64,000 bases of DNA from a bacterium (GCA_026705465.1 JAPPAP010000033.1:62001-126000), one strand, 5' to 3'. Shown: positions 22,640 to 32,415, numbered from the stretch's first letter. Notes: a model not told the origin generated them from the letters alone. Translations and numbers: made by a program.

Positions 22640-24841
22640 TTGGACAACGAGCAGACCCAAAGCGAGTCCATCGACGCGCTGGCCACCACGGTGTTGGAGG
22701 GGGAGGCGGCTCGGCGCGACGCCCAAAAGGCCGAGGTGTTGTTTCCCGACGACCTGCTGCCCGGTGTGGGCGGCGAGGAAACAACCCTCAAGGAGGGCTT
22801 ACTCAAGGGGGGTTACCGGACCTTTTTCATCCTGCTCGCGCTGAACAGCCTCGACGAACTGGAGAACAGCGCGGTGGCCATCTTGGGCCCCGACATCGGC
22901 GAGAGCTTCGGGGTGAGCGATGGGGCCATAACCGCCATCAGCACGGCATCGCTCATGTTCTTCGTGCTCGGGGCCGGGCCCATGGGGTGGCTGGCCGACC
23001 GTTTCCGGCGCGGCCCCATCGTCGGCGTTGCCAGTGGGGCCTTCGCCGCCTTCAGCGCTCTTTCCGGAGCGGCAGTGAACGCCTTGATGTTCTTCTTCAT
23101 GCGGTTCTTCGCCGGCATGTCCAAGGCCAACACCATCACTGTGCATCCCAGCATGCTGGCCGACACCTATCCGCTTCAGACCCGAGGCCGCATGTTTGCC
23201 ACCAACGCCGGGGTAGGGCGCATCTTCTCTGCTGTCAGCCCGATTCTGGCTGGGGGCATCGCAGTGTGGATCGGAGGCGACGACGGCTGGCGCTGGGCGT
23301 TCTACCTTCTGGGACTACCCACCGCCGCCTTGGCATTCTTGGCCTTCTTCTTGCGGGAGCCACCCCGGGGCCAATGGGAGCAGGAGCATGTGCTGGGCTC
23401 CGGCCTCAAACAGGACAACAAGATGCCGATTTCGGTGGAGGCTGCCTTCACCCGCATCTGGAACATCGACACCATCCGCAACATGACCATCGCGTTCGCG
23501 GCCATGGGTTTCGCCCTCTTCCCGGCCAGCTCGATCCAGTCGTTCTTCTTGAAGGAAGAGTTCGGCCTCGACGCCTTGGAGCGCGGGTTGGCGGTGGCCC
23601 CCGCGGGGGTCGGCCTGCTGGTGTTCCTTCCTTTTGTTGGGCGCCGGTTCGATGCCACCTTCCGAAGGGACCCCGATCGGGCGATGCGGCTCATCGGCAT
23701 CCTCCTGCTGCCGATCGGCGTGCTGGTACCGATCCAGTACGCCATGCCCAATCTCGGCTTATTCATGACTCTCTCCGCCATCAACTCCACCTTCCTGGGC
23801 GGGGCATTTGCCATGGTGCAGCCCGCCATTCAAGCGGTGTTCCCCTATCGACTGCGGGGCATGGGGACTGCATTCTTGACCTTCTTCATGGTCATGGTGG
23901 GCGGTGTGGGGGGCAGCATCATCGCCGGCTTCCTCCAAAACGAGCTCGGCGAACAGACCGCCATCACCGTCATCACCGCGGTCGCCATGCCCATCGGCGC
24001 CTACTTCGTGCTCCGAGGGGCCAGCCGGCTGCGTCGCGACCTCTCGCTGGTCGTCGGCGAGCTTCAAGAAGAACAAGAGGAAGAACGCCGTCAGGCCGAG
24101 ACCGATCCCGACAACATGCCCGCCATCCAGGTAGCCCATGTCGATTTCAGCTACGGGCAGGTGCAGGTGCTTTTCGATCTCGGCTTCGAAGTGCGCAAGC
24201 ACGAGACACTGGCCCTGCTGGGCACCAACGGTGCGGGCAAGTCCACCGCGCTCAAGGTGATCACCGGCCTGGCCATCCCCGAGCGGGGGGTGGTGCGCCT
24301 GCACGGCCAAACCATCACCTACGCCACGCCTGAGCAGCGGGCGGCTATGGGTCTGCACATGCTGCCGGGTGGGGCCGGGGTGTGGAGCGACCTGTCGATA
24401 CGCGACAACCTGCTCATGGGGGCCTACGCCTACCGGAGAGATCCCAGTGACCGGGACCGGCGCATCGAACAAGTGCTCGACATGTTTCCCGACCTCGGCA
24501 GACGACCCAGTGAGCGGGCCGGAAACCTTTCAGGCGGCCAGCAGCAGATGCTGGCTTTGGCCCGGGTGATGCTGCACGAGCCCGAGGTGCTGATGATCGA
24601 CGAGCTGTCGCTGGGACTGGCCCCGGTGGTGGTGCAATCGCTTTTGGAAACGATTGAGGAACTCAAGGAACAGGGCCAGACCATGATCATCGTGGAGCAG
24701 TCTCTGAACGTGGCGCTGGCCATCGCTGACCGGGCTGTTTTCTTGGAGAAGGGGCAAGTGCGCTTCGAAGGACCGGCCCAAGAGCTTGCTGAACGCGACG
24801 ACTTGGCCCGGGCGGTGTTCCTGGGCACCGAGGGCGGCTGA
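22640..24841 (+). CDS. MFS-type permease fused to LivF-type ABC ATPase (module B)
   Basis: 733 residues from a TTG preceded by GGGGGAG; another TTG lies at 22628. Architecture matches the 4402-6645 gene: N-terminal cytosolic segment, an MFS-like domain (about 40-465), a glutamate-rich linker (QEEQEEERRQ) and a LivF-type ATPase with Walker A GTNGAGKST (528-536), signature LSGGQ (630-634) and Walker B MIDEL. The stop and the next ATG share one base (TGATG), as in module A. The membrane part contains acidic and basic residues in the loop after helix 2 like true MFS proteins. Together with LivHMG it would complete a Liv importer; the purpose of the MFS part is unknown. Confidence 0.88.
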   Translation: MDNEQTQSESIDALATTVLEGEAARRDAQKAEVLFPDDLLPGVGGEETTLKEGLLKGGYRTFFILLALNSLDELENSAVAILGPDIGESFGVSDGAITAISTASLMFFVLGAGPMGWLADRFRRGPIVGVASGAFAAFSALSGAAVNALMFFFMRFFAGMSKANTITVHPSMLADTYPLQTRGRMFATNAGVGRIFSAVSPILAGGIAVWIGGDDGWRWAFYLLGLPTAALAFLAFFLREPPRGQWEQEHVLGSGLKQDNKMPISVEAAFTRIWNIDTIRNMTIAFAAMGFALFPASSIQSFFLKEEFGLDALERGLAVAPAGVGLLVFLPFVGRRFDATFRRDPDRAMRLIGILLLPIGVLVPIQYAMPNLGLFMTLSAINSTFLGGAFAMVQPAIQAVFPYRLRGMGTAFLTFFMVMVGGVGGSIIAGFLQNELGEQTAITVITAVAMPIGAYFVLRGASRLRRDLSLVVGELQEEQEEERRQAETDPDNMPAIQVAHVDFSYGQVQVLFDLGFEVRKHETLALLGTNGAGKSTALKVITGLAIPERGVVRLHGQTITYATPEQRAAMGLHMLPGGAGVWSDLSIRDNLLMGAYAYRRDPSDRDRRIEQVLDMFPDLGRRPSERAGNLSGGQQQMLALARVMLHEPEVLMIDELSLGLAPVVVQSLLETIEELKEQGQTMIIVEQSLNVALAIADRAVFLEKGQVRFEGPAQELAERDDLARAVFLGTEGG

Positions 24842-27729
24842 TGGAGATCGCTTCAGCCTCGGTCTTCGGTACCTGGATAACCCAGCAACTGGCCTTCAAT
24901 GGGGTGGTCAACGGCTTGGTGACCGGACTGGTGGCCATGGGAATCGTGCTGATCTACCGGTCCACCCGGGTCATCAACTTCGCGGTAGGCAACATGGGGA
25001 TCATCTCGGCCTCGATGATGGCGCTGCTGGTGCTGAACTACGGCTGGGGATTTTGGCTGGCTCTGCCCCTCTCACTGCTGCTGGGTGTTTTGTTTGCCGC
25101 CGCGGTGGAGCTGACCGTGATTCGCCGCTTGTTCAACTCTCCCCGAGTGATCGTGCTGGTGGCGACGGTTGGCATCGCCCAACTAGCCCAGCTGGTGATC
25201 TCCCAGCTTCCCGACATCGACGCCGCCGGCCAGAGATATCCGGTGATCGTCGGGTCAGTGTGGGAGGACGTCTGGTTCACCGAGATCCGAGTGCGCGGTC
25301 CGCAACTTGTCATTCTCATCGCGGTGCCGGTACTGGCCCTGCTGTTGGGCTGGTTCATGAACCGAACCTCATTCGGCAAGTCGGTGGCTGCATCGGCTAA
25401 CAACCCCGACCTCTCCCGCCTGTCAGGGATCAACCCCAAGACGGTATCCACCTTCGTATGGGTGATAGCCGGGTTGTTGGCCTCGTTGTCGATGATTTTG
25501 CTGTCGGGCTCAACCGGGCAGGTAACCGGCCTGTCCAATCTGGGACCGGAGACGCTGGGCAAGGCCATGGTGGCCGCGGTGCTGGCCTCTATGGTCTCAT
25601 TTCCCCGGGCCATGGTGGGCGGGATGTTAATCGGATTTTTCGGCGACCTATTCCGGTTCAACTTCCACGCCGAGACCGGCCTCATTGACTTCGTCATCTT
25701 CATAGCCGTGCTGGTGGCCGTGTACTTCCAGAGCCGCAGCCAGGGCGAAACCGGAGTCTTCTCTTTCGCGCCTAAAGTGCGCGCCATCCCTCAGCGGCTG
25801 CGCCAGGTGTGGTGGCTTCGGCACTTGTCCAAGATCGCGTTAGGCGCGCTGGCAGTGCTCGGCATCGTGCTGGTGCAGCTCCCCGGCATCGCCGACCTGC
25901 CCTCTCGCCAACTCCTGTACGCAACGGTGCTGTGCTTTGCGGTCTGCGGACTGTCGGTCACCATCATCACCGGCTGGGCCGGTCAGCTCTCCCTGGCTCA
26001 GATGACCTTCGCCGGCATGGGAGCCCTGTTCGCCGCCAGCCTCCGCAGGGGGCTGTCCATGGATTTCACGGTGGGGACTGGGTTTTTGCCTGGGGACGCA
26101 TTGTCGTACGACTTTTTCGACGTCCAATTCGAAAGCAGCGGCATCCCGTTCATGGTGGCCATTCCACTGGCCGCCTTGTTCTCCGCACTGGTTGCCGCAG
26201 TGATCGGGGTCGGGTCACTGCGAGTGCGCGGCCTCTATCTGGCGGTTACCACCTTTGTGTTTGCACTAGCCGCTCAGCAGTACCTCTATCGCAGGCCGTT
26301 CTTCACCGGGGGCAGCACATCTTCGGTCTCGTTCCGTCGGGGCGAGCTGTTTGGACTCGAACTTGAGCAAAAGGACTACTACTACGTTTGCCTGGCTTTC
26401 TTGCTGATCGCAATGATCATCGTAAATCGACTGCGTCGATCAGGGGTGGGCCGCTCCATCATCGCGGTGCGCGACAACAGCGATGCTGCCTCGGGCTACA
26501 CGGTCGGTCCGGTGCGCTCCAAGCTGTCGTCGTTCGCGTTGGCCGGAGGAATCGCTGGATTAGGCGGAGCGATGCTGGCCGGACTGGTACAGAACGTCCC
26601 GATCAGCGAACGGTTCTTCCAAGTGGAGCACTCGCTACAGCTTGTGGGCATGGTGGTCATCGGGGGTCTGGGCTCGTCGGTTGGCGCGGTGTTGGGAGCG
26701 ATTTGGATCTACGGGCTTCCCAATCTGTTCAACAACGATGAAACCGTGGCCTTGTTCTCCTCCAGCGTCGGGCTGTTGCTGGTACTCATGTATTTTCCGG
26801 GTGGGCTCATTCAGATCGGCTACAGCGCACGAAACGCCCTCATCGGCTTAGCCGAACGGCGTCTCGGACCCGATCCCGGCGGCAAAGCCATCCAAACCAC
26901 TCCCACCAGCCTGACCCGGCTTGACGATGCTCGGCCGGCCACCGATCCCATGCTGGCTGGACACGACATCAGCGTGCGGTTCGGCGGTGTGCACGCGGTT
27001 TCGGAGGCCACTGTGCTGGTCCATCCCGATGAGATTGTGGGTCTCATCGGGACCAACGGCGCCGGCAAGTCCACATTCATGAACGCGGTTGGCGGCTATG
27101 TCCCGTCCACCGGCCGGGTAGAGCTGCTCGGCACCGATATCACCAGGCTCACAGCACCTCGAAGAGCCCGAGCCGGTCTGGGCCGCACGTTCCAGGCCGC
27201 GGCCCTGTTCCCGGAGTTGACGGTTCGAGAGACGGTGCAAGTGGCCTTGGAGGCCCGGGGCCGAACACCACTCCTGAGCACCGCCCTGCACCTCCCCCAT
27301 ACATTCGCCCTAGAACGACGGCGTCGGACCGAGGCCGATGAACTGATCGACTACCTAGGACTGGGGCGCTACGCGGATTCCTATATCAGCGACCTGTCCA
27401 CTGGGACCCGGCGCATCGTGGAGATCACTGGTTTGCTGGCCTTGGACACCCGGGTGTTGTGCCTCGATGAGCCCACCGCCGGGGTGGCCCAGCGCGAGAC
27501 CGAGGCATTCGGTCCGCTCATCGTCAACATTCGCCGGGAGCTGGGGGCGGCCATGTTGATCATCGAGCACGACATGCCCCTGATCATGAGCATTAGCGAC
27601 CGGGTGTACTGCCTCGAGGCCGGAAAGGTCATCGCCGAGGGAACCCCTTCGGAGGTCCGAAACGACCCCTTGGTGATCGCCAGCTATCTCGGCACCGACG
27701 AACGGGCCATCGCCATTAGCGACGGCTGA
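24841..27729 (+). CDS. LivH-LivM-LivG fusion: two permease domains and an ATPase (module B)
   Basis: 962 residues with the same order as its module A paralogue: LivH-like permease (about 1-300), LivM-like permease (about 335-665) and LivG-like ATPase (about 700-955) with Walker A GTNGAGKST (737-745), an LSTG signature variant starting at 852 and a DEPTAGVAQRE Walker B/D-loop region. It is translationally coupled to the MFS-LivF gene. The two fusions are similar along their whole length, so the pair was duplicated as a unit (inference). Likely imports the ligand of the 19435-20931 lipoprotein. Confidence 0.9.
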   Translation: MEIASASVFGTWITQQLAFNGVVNGLVTGLVAMGIVLIYRSTRVINFAVGNMGIISASMMALLVLNYGWGFWLALPLSLLLGVLFAAAVELTVIRRLFNSPRVIVLVATVGIAQLAQLVISQLPDIDAAGQRYPVIVGSVWEDVWFTEIRVRGPQLVILIAVPVLALLLGWFMNRTSFGKSVAASANNPDLSRLSGINPKTVSTFVWVIAGLLASLSMILLSGSTGQVTGLSNLGPETLGKAMVAAVLASMVSFPRAMVGGMLIGFFGDLFRFNFHAETGLIDFVIFIAVLVAVYFQSRSQGETGVFSFAPKVRAIPQRLRQVWWLRHLSKIALGALAVLGIVLVQLPGIADLPSRQLLYATVLCFAVCGLSVTIITGWAGQLSLAQMTFAGMGALFAASLRRGLSMDFTVGTGFLPGDALSYDFFDVQFESSGIPFMVAIPLAALFSALVAAVIGVGSLRVRGLYLAVTTFVFALAAQQYLYRRPFFTGGSTSSVSFRRGELFGLELEQKDYYYVCLAFLLIAMIIVNRLRRSGVGRSIIAVRDNSDAASGYTVGPVRSKLSSFALAGGIAGLGGAMLAGLVQNVPISERFFQVEHSLQLVGMVVIGGLGSSVGAVLGAIWIYGLPNLFNNDETVALFSSSVGLLLVLMYFPGGLIQIGYSARNALIGLAERRLGPDPGGKAIQTTPTSLTRLDDARPATDPMLAGHDISVRFGGVHAVSEATVLVHPDEIVGLIGTNGAGKSTFMNAVGGYVPSTGRVELLGTDITRLTAPRRARAGLGRTFQAAALFPELTVRETVQVALEARGRTPLLSTALHLPHTFALERRRRTEADELIDYLGLGRYADSYISDLSTGTRRIVEITGLLALDTRVLCLDEPTAGVAQRETEAFGPLIVNIRRELGAAMLIIEHDMPLIMSISDRVYCLEAGKVIAEGTPSEVRNDPLVIASYLGTDERAIAISDG

Positions 27730-27756
27730 CCCCGTCTGACCAATAAGGGAGGGCAT

Positions 27757-28305
27757 TTGAAGATCGACCCCACTCGGAGCTGGGCGGCAGTTGAGGAGCG
27801 CTTGGCGGCCACCGACGACCCCCGGCAGCGCCAGCTTCTCCAGGTGCTGTTAGACCACCTCCAAGCCGAGGCCACCGGAGACTTCGAACGATTGGTGTCG
27901 ACTCTGTCCGACGATCCCCAGTACCACTTCTGGATCGCGGACTCTGGATTCGATGCCGGCCCCAAGGGCTTCGACTCAGTGACCGCCCACTACACCCAGC
28001 TCTATGAAGAAGGGCGAAACGTCTGCCAGTACGACATCGAGCGGATCGTGGTAGACGACTACTGCATCGTGACCGAGGGCGTCTTCCATCAGGTGTATCC
28101 CGGACGGGTTCTGGTAGCCCGGGGCATGGATGTGGACGATCCCGACAGCCCTTACGCCCTCTCCATGCGGCTGGTGCTGTTCTGGCCGTACGACGACGAC
28201 GGCAAGCTCACCGGTGAGGACAGCTATTCCGACGGGCTGATGTTCACCCCCGAGCGCATTACCAAGCTGAACCCCGAAGACTTGCCTGCCTCATACCCCG
28301 GCTAA
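27757..28305 (+). CDS. SnoaL/NTF2-like protein of unknown function
   Basis: 182 residues from a TTG with an excellent ribosome-binding site (AAGGGAGGG). The alternation of an N-terminal helix, ...ADSGFDAGPKGFDSV... helix and long C-terminal strands resembles the cone-shaped SnoaL/NTF2-like fold, which includes isomerases, cyclases and ligand-binding proteins. No clear catalytic residues can be named. It lies 27 nt after the module B permease and so may be part of that transcript. Fold assignment is by pattern only. Confidence 0.6.
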   Translation: MKIDPTRSWAAVEERLAATDDPRQRQLLQVLLDHLQAEATGDFERLVSTLSDDPQYHFWIADSGFDAGPKGFDSVTAHYTQLYEEGRNVCQYDIERIVVDDYCIVTEGVFHQVYPGRVLVARGMDVDDPDSPYALSMRLVLFWPYDDDGKLTGEDSYSDGLMFTPERITKLNPEDLPASYPG

Positions 28306-28334
28306 CCATCTTCGGGCAAGAACCCCGGGGCCTC

Positions 28335-29159
28335 TCAATATCGGGGGTTGCGGGGGCTGAAGAACAGGCGATCAGCGTTAGCGTAGAGGTACTTGTCGAG
28401 CACGCCGTCGCGCAGGTCCAGATCCCAGGCCTCGGTAATGCAGCGGCGCATATCCAAGGCGGGGTGGTCGGAGGCGAAGATCACCTTGTCTTGACCGCGG
28501 GTGTTCATGAAGTGGATGAAGTCGGCGGGGAGTCGTTTGGGGCTATAGGCCGAGGTCATCAAGTGGAGGTTCTTGTACTTGATCATCAAGCGCATGGCCA
28601 CCCCCCACCACGGGTCGGCGCCATGGGCCATGCACAGCTTCAGGTCGGGAAAGCGCAGGCAAATCCGGTCCAACAGCATCGGGTCTTGACCCTCACCCGG
28701 CATGGGCGGGCCGGGAATGCCGGTGTTGATCGACAGCGGCAGATCCAGCTCGGTGCACTTGGCGTAGAGCGGGTAATACACCGGATCGCTGGGCGCCACA
28801 TCCACCCCGAACGGCACCACCCGGGCCAGCGCCACCGGGTACTGCTTGATCATTTCCTCCAGCTTCCACAGCACCGGCATCATTCCCCGGGGGTCCAAGT
28901 GGGCAGCCAGGGCAAAACGCTCCGGGTAGCGCTCCACGAAGTCGAAGGCTCTGGGGTTCTCCTCCCCCACCGACACCTGGATAATGGCCTTCTCCACGCC
29001 GAGCTCGTCCATGAGCGGCAGCAGCTCCTCAGGGGTGAAGCTGCGGAAGAAATCGGCCCCTCCGTGGAAGTAATCCTCTTTCACCCTGACCAGGTACTCG
29101 GGGGGCTCGTAGTCGCCCATGTTCACGTTCACCCAGCAGTCGATGGCTCTCGGTGGCAT
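28335..29159 (-). CDS. Amidohydrolase-2 family protein with degenerate metal site
   Basis: 274 residues, a TIM barrel of the amidohydrolase-2 group (decarboxylases and lactone/amide hydrolases). The conserved H in CMAHGADPWW and D in FASDHPALD are present, but the N-terminal metal pair HxH is missing: the segment reads DCWVNVNMG, with Asn or Trp where His is expected. The protein may therefore bind metal differently or be non-hydrolytic. A TAGCGT -10 element ends 6 nt before the ATG, so the mRNA is probably leaderless. It diverges from the CoA-transferase gene at 29250. Confidence 0.78.
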   Translation of the reverse strand: MPPRAIDCWVNVNMGDYEPPEYLVRVKEDYFHGGADFFRSFTPEELLPLMDELGVEKAIIQVSVGEENPRAFDFVERYPERFALAAHLDPRGMMPVLWKLEEMIKQYPVALARVVPFGVDVAPSDPVYYPLYAKCTELDLPLSINTGIPGPPMPGEGQDPMLLDRICLRFPDLKLCMAHGADPWWGVAMRLMIKYKNLHLMTSAYSPKRLPADFIHFMNTRGQDKVIFASDHPALDMRRCITEAWDLDLRDGVLDKYLYANADRLFFSPRNPRY

Positions 29160-29165
29160 GGCGCG

Positions 29166-29171
29166 ACGCTA
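29166..29171 (-). promoter_or_regulatory. -10 element TAGCGT, 6 nt before start (leaderless)
   Basis: On the minus strand TAGCGT is followed by six bases and the ATG at 29159, placing the transcription start at or next to the start codon. No Shine-Dalgarno is present. Confidence 0.5.
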
Positions 29172-29249
29172 TCTCGGCGGGCGGCACAAGCTGCACACCG
29201 GTGAGGGCTCGGTTACCCCTCCGATGGCAGCAGGCACCAAAATCACAGC

Positions 29250-31565
29250 ATGGCCACCGCTTTGGAGGGGTTGCGGGTTCTTGAACTGGGATCAGGAGCG
29301 GCTGCGGGCATTGCTGGGATGGTGCTGGCCGAAAACGGGGCCGAGGTGGTCAAAGTCGAGGCTCCCCAAGGCGACCGAGATCGGGGGCGGCCCAGATTTG
29401 CCGTCTGGCACCGGGCCAAGAAGAGCGCAGTGCTGAATCTGGCGGATGCCAACGATCGTGACCGGTTCCTCGAGTTGGCCCGCCGAGCCGATGGAGTAAT
29501 CGAAGCTTTCCGGCCTTCGGTGGCCACGAGGTTCGGGGTGGACTACGACACCCTGAACCGGTTGAACGACCAACTGGTGTACGCCTCGGTCACCGGCTTC
29601 GGAGAGACTGGTCCGTGGCAGGATCTTCCCGGCTACGAGCAGATCGTGGCGGCCAAGAGCGGGCGGATGACCACCTACGAGGGGGTGCGCCCCGGACCTG
29701 TGTTCACCCCGGTGCCGATCGCCTCCTACGGGGCGGGCATGTTGGCCGCAGTAGGGCTCATGGCCGGGATTTGGGGCCGCCAACGCACCGGCAAGGGCCA
29801 GCGAGTTCATACCAGCCTGCTTCACGCCTTGAGCGTGTACGACATGACCAGCGGACACGGGAACCGCACCCACCTGCCGCCGGAACCGGGCCGGGTGTAC
29901 GGCGTCATGCGGGTGCCGTTTATGACCGCGCCCACCAAAGACGGCCGCTTTATCCAGATGTGCAGCCGCCAAGCCCACCACTACCACCGGTGGCTGGCAG
30001 AGCTGAGGCTTGAGGCGCTATTGGATGACCCCGAGCTGGCCAATGCCCCCGATCTGTGGCCCAGCGAGGAGCGACTGGCCGAGACCATCGAGGCCATCCA
30101 GGCCGGAATGGAGGAGCGCACTGCTGAGGAGTGGATGGACGTCTTCTCGGCCAAAGACATCGGAGGCGATCCGTTCTTGACCCCTCAGGAGTTCTTGGAC
30201 CATCCCCAGTGCACCGACAATGACCGCCGCCAAGAAATTCTCGACCTCGAATTCGGTGAGACGGTGCAGATCGGCCCGCTCGGGTTGTACTCCAACGCGC
30301 CATCGGTGGTCGGTCCCCCCGCCCCCCGCCTCGGCGAGCACACGGACGAGGTACTGACCAGCTGGCTGTCGACGCCGTGCCTGATTGGCCCTGCTGAACG
30401 AACCGTTCCCACCGCTGAACTGCCTCTGGCCGATGTCACCATCTTGGACGTCGGCTACTTCTACGCGTGTCCGTTCGCGGCCACGCTGCTGGCCGAGGCC
30501 GGCGCTCGGGTGATCAAAGTGGAGCCCCCAACTGGTGATCCTGGACGGCGAAACTGGATCACCGACTACGTGAAATCCCAGGTGGGCAAGGAGTCCATCG
30601 TCTTGGACCTCAAGACTCCTGAGGGCCTCGACATCCTCTACCGGCTGGTGGACCAGGCTGATGTGTTCCTGCACAACTTCCGGCCGGGAACCCCCGAGCG
30701 ACTGGGCATCGACGCCGACACCGTGCTGGCCCGCAACCCCGCACTGCTTTATGTGTATGCATCATGTTTCGGCAGCCGAGGACCATGGGCCCACAAGGCC
30801 GGATTCCACTCGTCGCCCAACGCCATCGCCGGGGCTGGAGTGGTTGAGTCGGGCGATCAGAACCCACCCCGCAACCGCACCTACGGCGACCCCACCGCCG
30901 CCCTGGCCACCGCGGCGGCCATCATGGCTGGCGTCTTGGCCTGTCGACGCACTGGCCGGGGCCAGAAGCTGGAGACCACCATGCTCACCGCCACCGCCTA
31001 CGCGGTGGCCGAGTGGGGGATCCAGCACAAGGGCGCCGAGGCGCCGGTGGTGGATGCCGGGCAATTTGGCTACCACGCCTATCAGCGCCTGTATGAGACC
31101 AATGACGGGTGGCTGGTATTGGATGTGCATCGTGACCAGGAACGCCAAGCCCTAGGCGCGGTGCTGGATGCCGAGCTTCCCCAGAAGCCAACCCCAGAGG
31201 TTGCAACCAAACTGGCCGAAATCTTGGCGGGGGACTCGGCTGAGGCCTGGGAAACCCGGCTACTGGCCGCCGGAGTGCCCGCAACCCAAGCCGACCGGGG
31301 CGACTTCCTGAATAACATGCTGCACGAGGACCACATGAGACTTTGCGGTGTAGCAGTGGAAGCCTCCCAAGACGGTCTGGGCAGGTATTGGCGGGCCGGG
31401 CCGACGATGCAGTTTTCCTCGGGGCCTACTCCGTTGGCTCCTGCGCTCTCGCTCGGCTGGGCTACAGCGAGCATTCTGAGCGAGCTTGGTATGGATGACC
31501 GAGAGATTGCCCGTCTGCATGACACCGGCGTGACCAGGCCCATCGGCCACGGCCTCCCCAGCTAA
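29250..31565 (+). CDS. Double-domain family III (CaiB/BaiF) CoA-transferase
   Basis: 771 residues: two complete family III CoA-transferase domains in tandem, about 1-375 and 390-771, each starting with the typical strand-turn (LELGSGAAAGIAGMVLAENGAEVVKVE and its second copy VTILDVGYFYACPFAATLLAE in split form). Family members move CoA between acyl-CoA and an acid. At the position where formyl-CoA transferase has its catalytic Asp, domain 1 reads TSLLHAL and domain 2 TTMLTAT, so neither keeps the acid in my alignment, which may be imperfect. Such double proteins are usual in actinobacterial steroid and terpenoid regions. CAAAAT lies 6 nt before the ATG and no ribosome-binding site is visible, suggesting a leaderless message. 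Confidence 0.9.
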   Translation: MATALEGLRVLELGSGAAAGIAGMVLAENGAEVVKVEAPQGDRDRGRPRFAVWHRAKKSAVLNLADANDRDRFLELARRADGVIEAFRPSVATRFGVDYDTLNRLNDQLVYASVTGFGETGPWQDLPGYEQIVAAKSGRMTTYEGVRPGPVFTPVPIASYGAGMLAAVGLMAGIWGRQRTGKGQRVHTSLLHALSVYDMTSGHGNRTHLPPEPGRVYGVMRVPFMTAPTKDGRFIQMCSRQAHHYHRWLAELRLEALLDDPELANAPDLWPSEERLAETIEAIQAGMEERTAEEWMDVFSAKDIGGDPFLTPQEFLDHPQCTDNDRRQEILDLEFGETVQIGPLGLYSNAPSVVGPPAPRLGEHTDEVLTSWLSTPCLIGPAERTVPTAELPLADVTILDVGYFYACPFAATLLAEAGARVIKVEPPTGDPGRRNWITDYVKSQVGKESIVLDLKTPEGLDILYRLVDQADVFLHNFRPGTPERLGIDADTVLARNPALLYVYASCFGSRGPWAHKAGFHSSPNAIAGAGVVESGDQNPPRNRTYGDPTAALATAAAIMAGVLACRRTGRGQKLETTMLTATAYAVAEWGIQHKGAEAPVVDAGQFGYHAYQRLYETNDGWLVLDVHRDQERQALGAVLDAELPQKPTPEVATKLAEILAGDSAEAWETRLLAAGVPATQADRGDFLNNMLHEDHMRLCGVAVEASQDGLGRYWRAGPTMQFSSGPTPLAPALSLGWATASILSELGMDDREIARLHDTGVTRPIGHGLPS

Positions 31566-31569
31566 TCGC

Positions 31570-32403
31570 CTACTTCAAGACCATCGGAAGCATCTCGTCT
31601 CCGGCAATACTTGCGGACGATTCGCTCATCGACGACACAATCGCCCCCCGGTTGTGGGGAGTGAGGATGAATTCACTGGCAACCCGGTTGTGCTCACCGA
31701 CGACATAGGTTGGCCCATTGCGGAGGTTGGCAAGGGCTTCGTCGGCAACATCCGAGGCGTCCATCGGGCTGTGGGCGCTCAAGTCGGCCCCCATCCGACG
31801 ATGGGAAGGGGTATCGGTGGCCCCAATGACCATGGCGATGGCGTCTACCCCGTAGATGCCGAGCTCCCGCCACAGCCCTTCGGCAAAGACCCAGTCGTAG
31901 GCCTTCGAGGCGTTGTAGACCGATTGGTGGGTGGAGCCGGCGAATCCGGCGACCGAACCGACCAACACGAACCCTCCCCCTCCCCGCTCGATCAACCGAG
32001 GAGCAAACCGGTGGGCAAACAGCGTTGTGGTGCGACAGTTCATGTTCACCAACGCCAGAAGGTCCTCTTCGGGCCAATCGGTGAAGTAGTTGAACCGAAT
32101 CGTGGCTCCCGCGTTGAAGATAACCAGGCCAATATCGAGGTCTTCGGTCAGTTCGGCCGCAATGGACGCGGCATCCGCATCGCCAAGATCCACCGAGGCA
32201 GTTCGAACTTCGACGTTATGCTCGGCTCGGACATCGGCAGCCAGGCTGTCGAGCGGAGCTTGGCGACGAGCAAGCAGCACCAAGTTGATCCCTTCGGCGG
32301 CAAGGCGCCGGGCGAAGGCTTCCCCAGTTCCCTCTGATCCTCCAGCGATCAAAGCCCACGGGCCATAGCGATCGGAAAAATCTGCTGGAAGTTCCCAATT
32401 CAT
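31570..32403 (-). CDS. Short-chain dehydrogenase/reductase
   Basis: 277 residues, classical-type SDR. Cofactor loop AGGSEGTGEA (about 20-29), NAG motif in FNAGATI, catalytic Ser in VLVGSVAGF and the Y-x-x-x-K in YNASK. The C-terminal 30 residues extend past the usual end. An arginine after strand 2 (LARRQAP) suggests NADP(H) (inference). Converges with the CoA-transferase, leaving 4 bp between stops. TAGTCT ends 6 nt before the ATG and no Shine-Dalgarno is seen. Substrate unknown. Confidence 0.9.
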   Translation of the reverse strand: MNWELPADFSDRYGPWALIAGGSEGTGEAFARRLAAEGINLVLLARRQAPLDSLAADVRAEHNVEVRTASVDLGDADAASIAAELTEDLDIGLVIFNAGATIRFNYFTDWPEEDLLALVNMNCRTTTLFAHRFAPRLIERGGGGFVLVGSVAGFAGSTHQSVYNASKAYDWVFAEGLWRELGIYGVDAIAMVIGATDTPSHRRMGADLSAHSPMDASDVADEALANLRNGPTYVVGEHNRVASEFILTPHNRGAIVSSMSESSASIAGDEMLPMVLK

Positions 32404-32409
32404 GGCCGC

Positions 32410-32415
32410 AGACTA
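32410..32415 (-). promoter_or_regulatory. -10 element TAGTCT, 6 nt before start (leaderless)
   Basis: TAGTCT on the minus strand is separated from the ATG at 32403 by GCGGCC, the spacing expected when transcription starts at the initiation codon. Confidence 0.5.
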
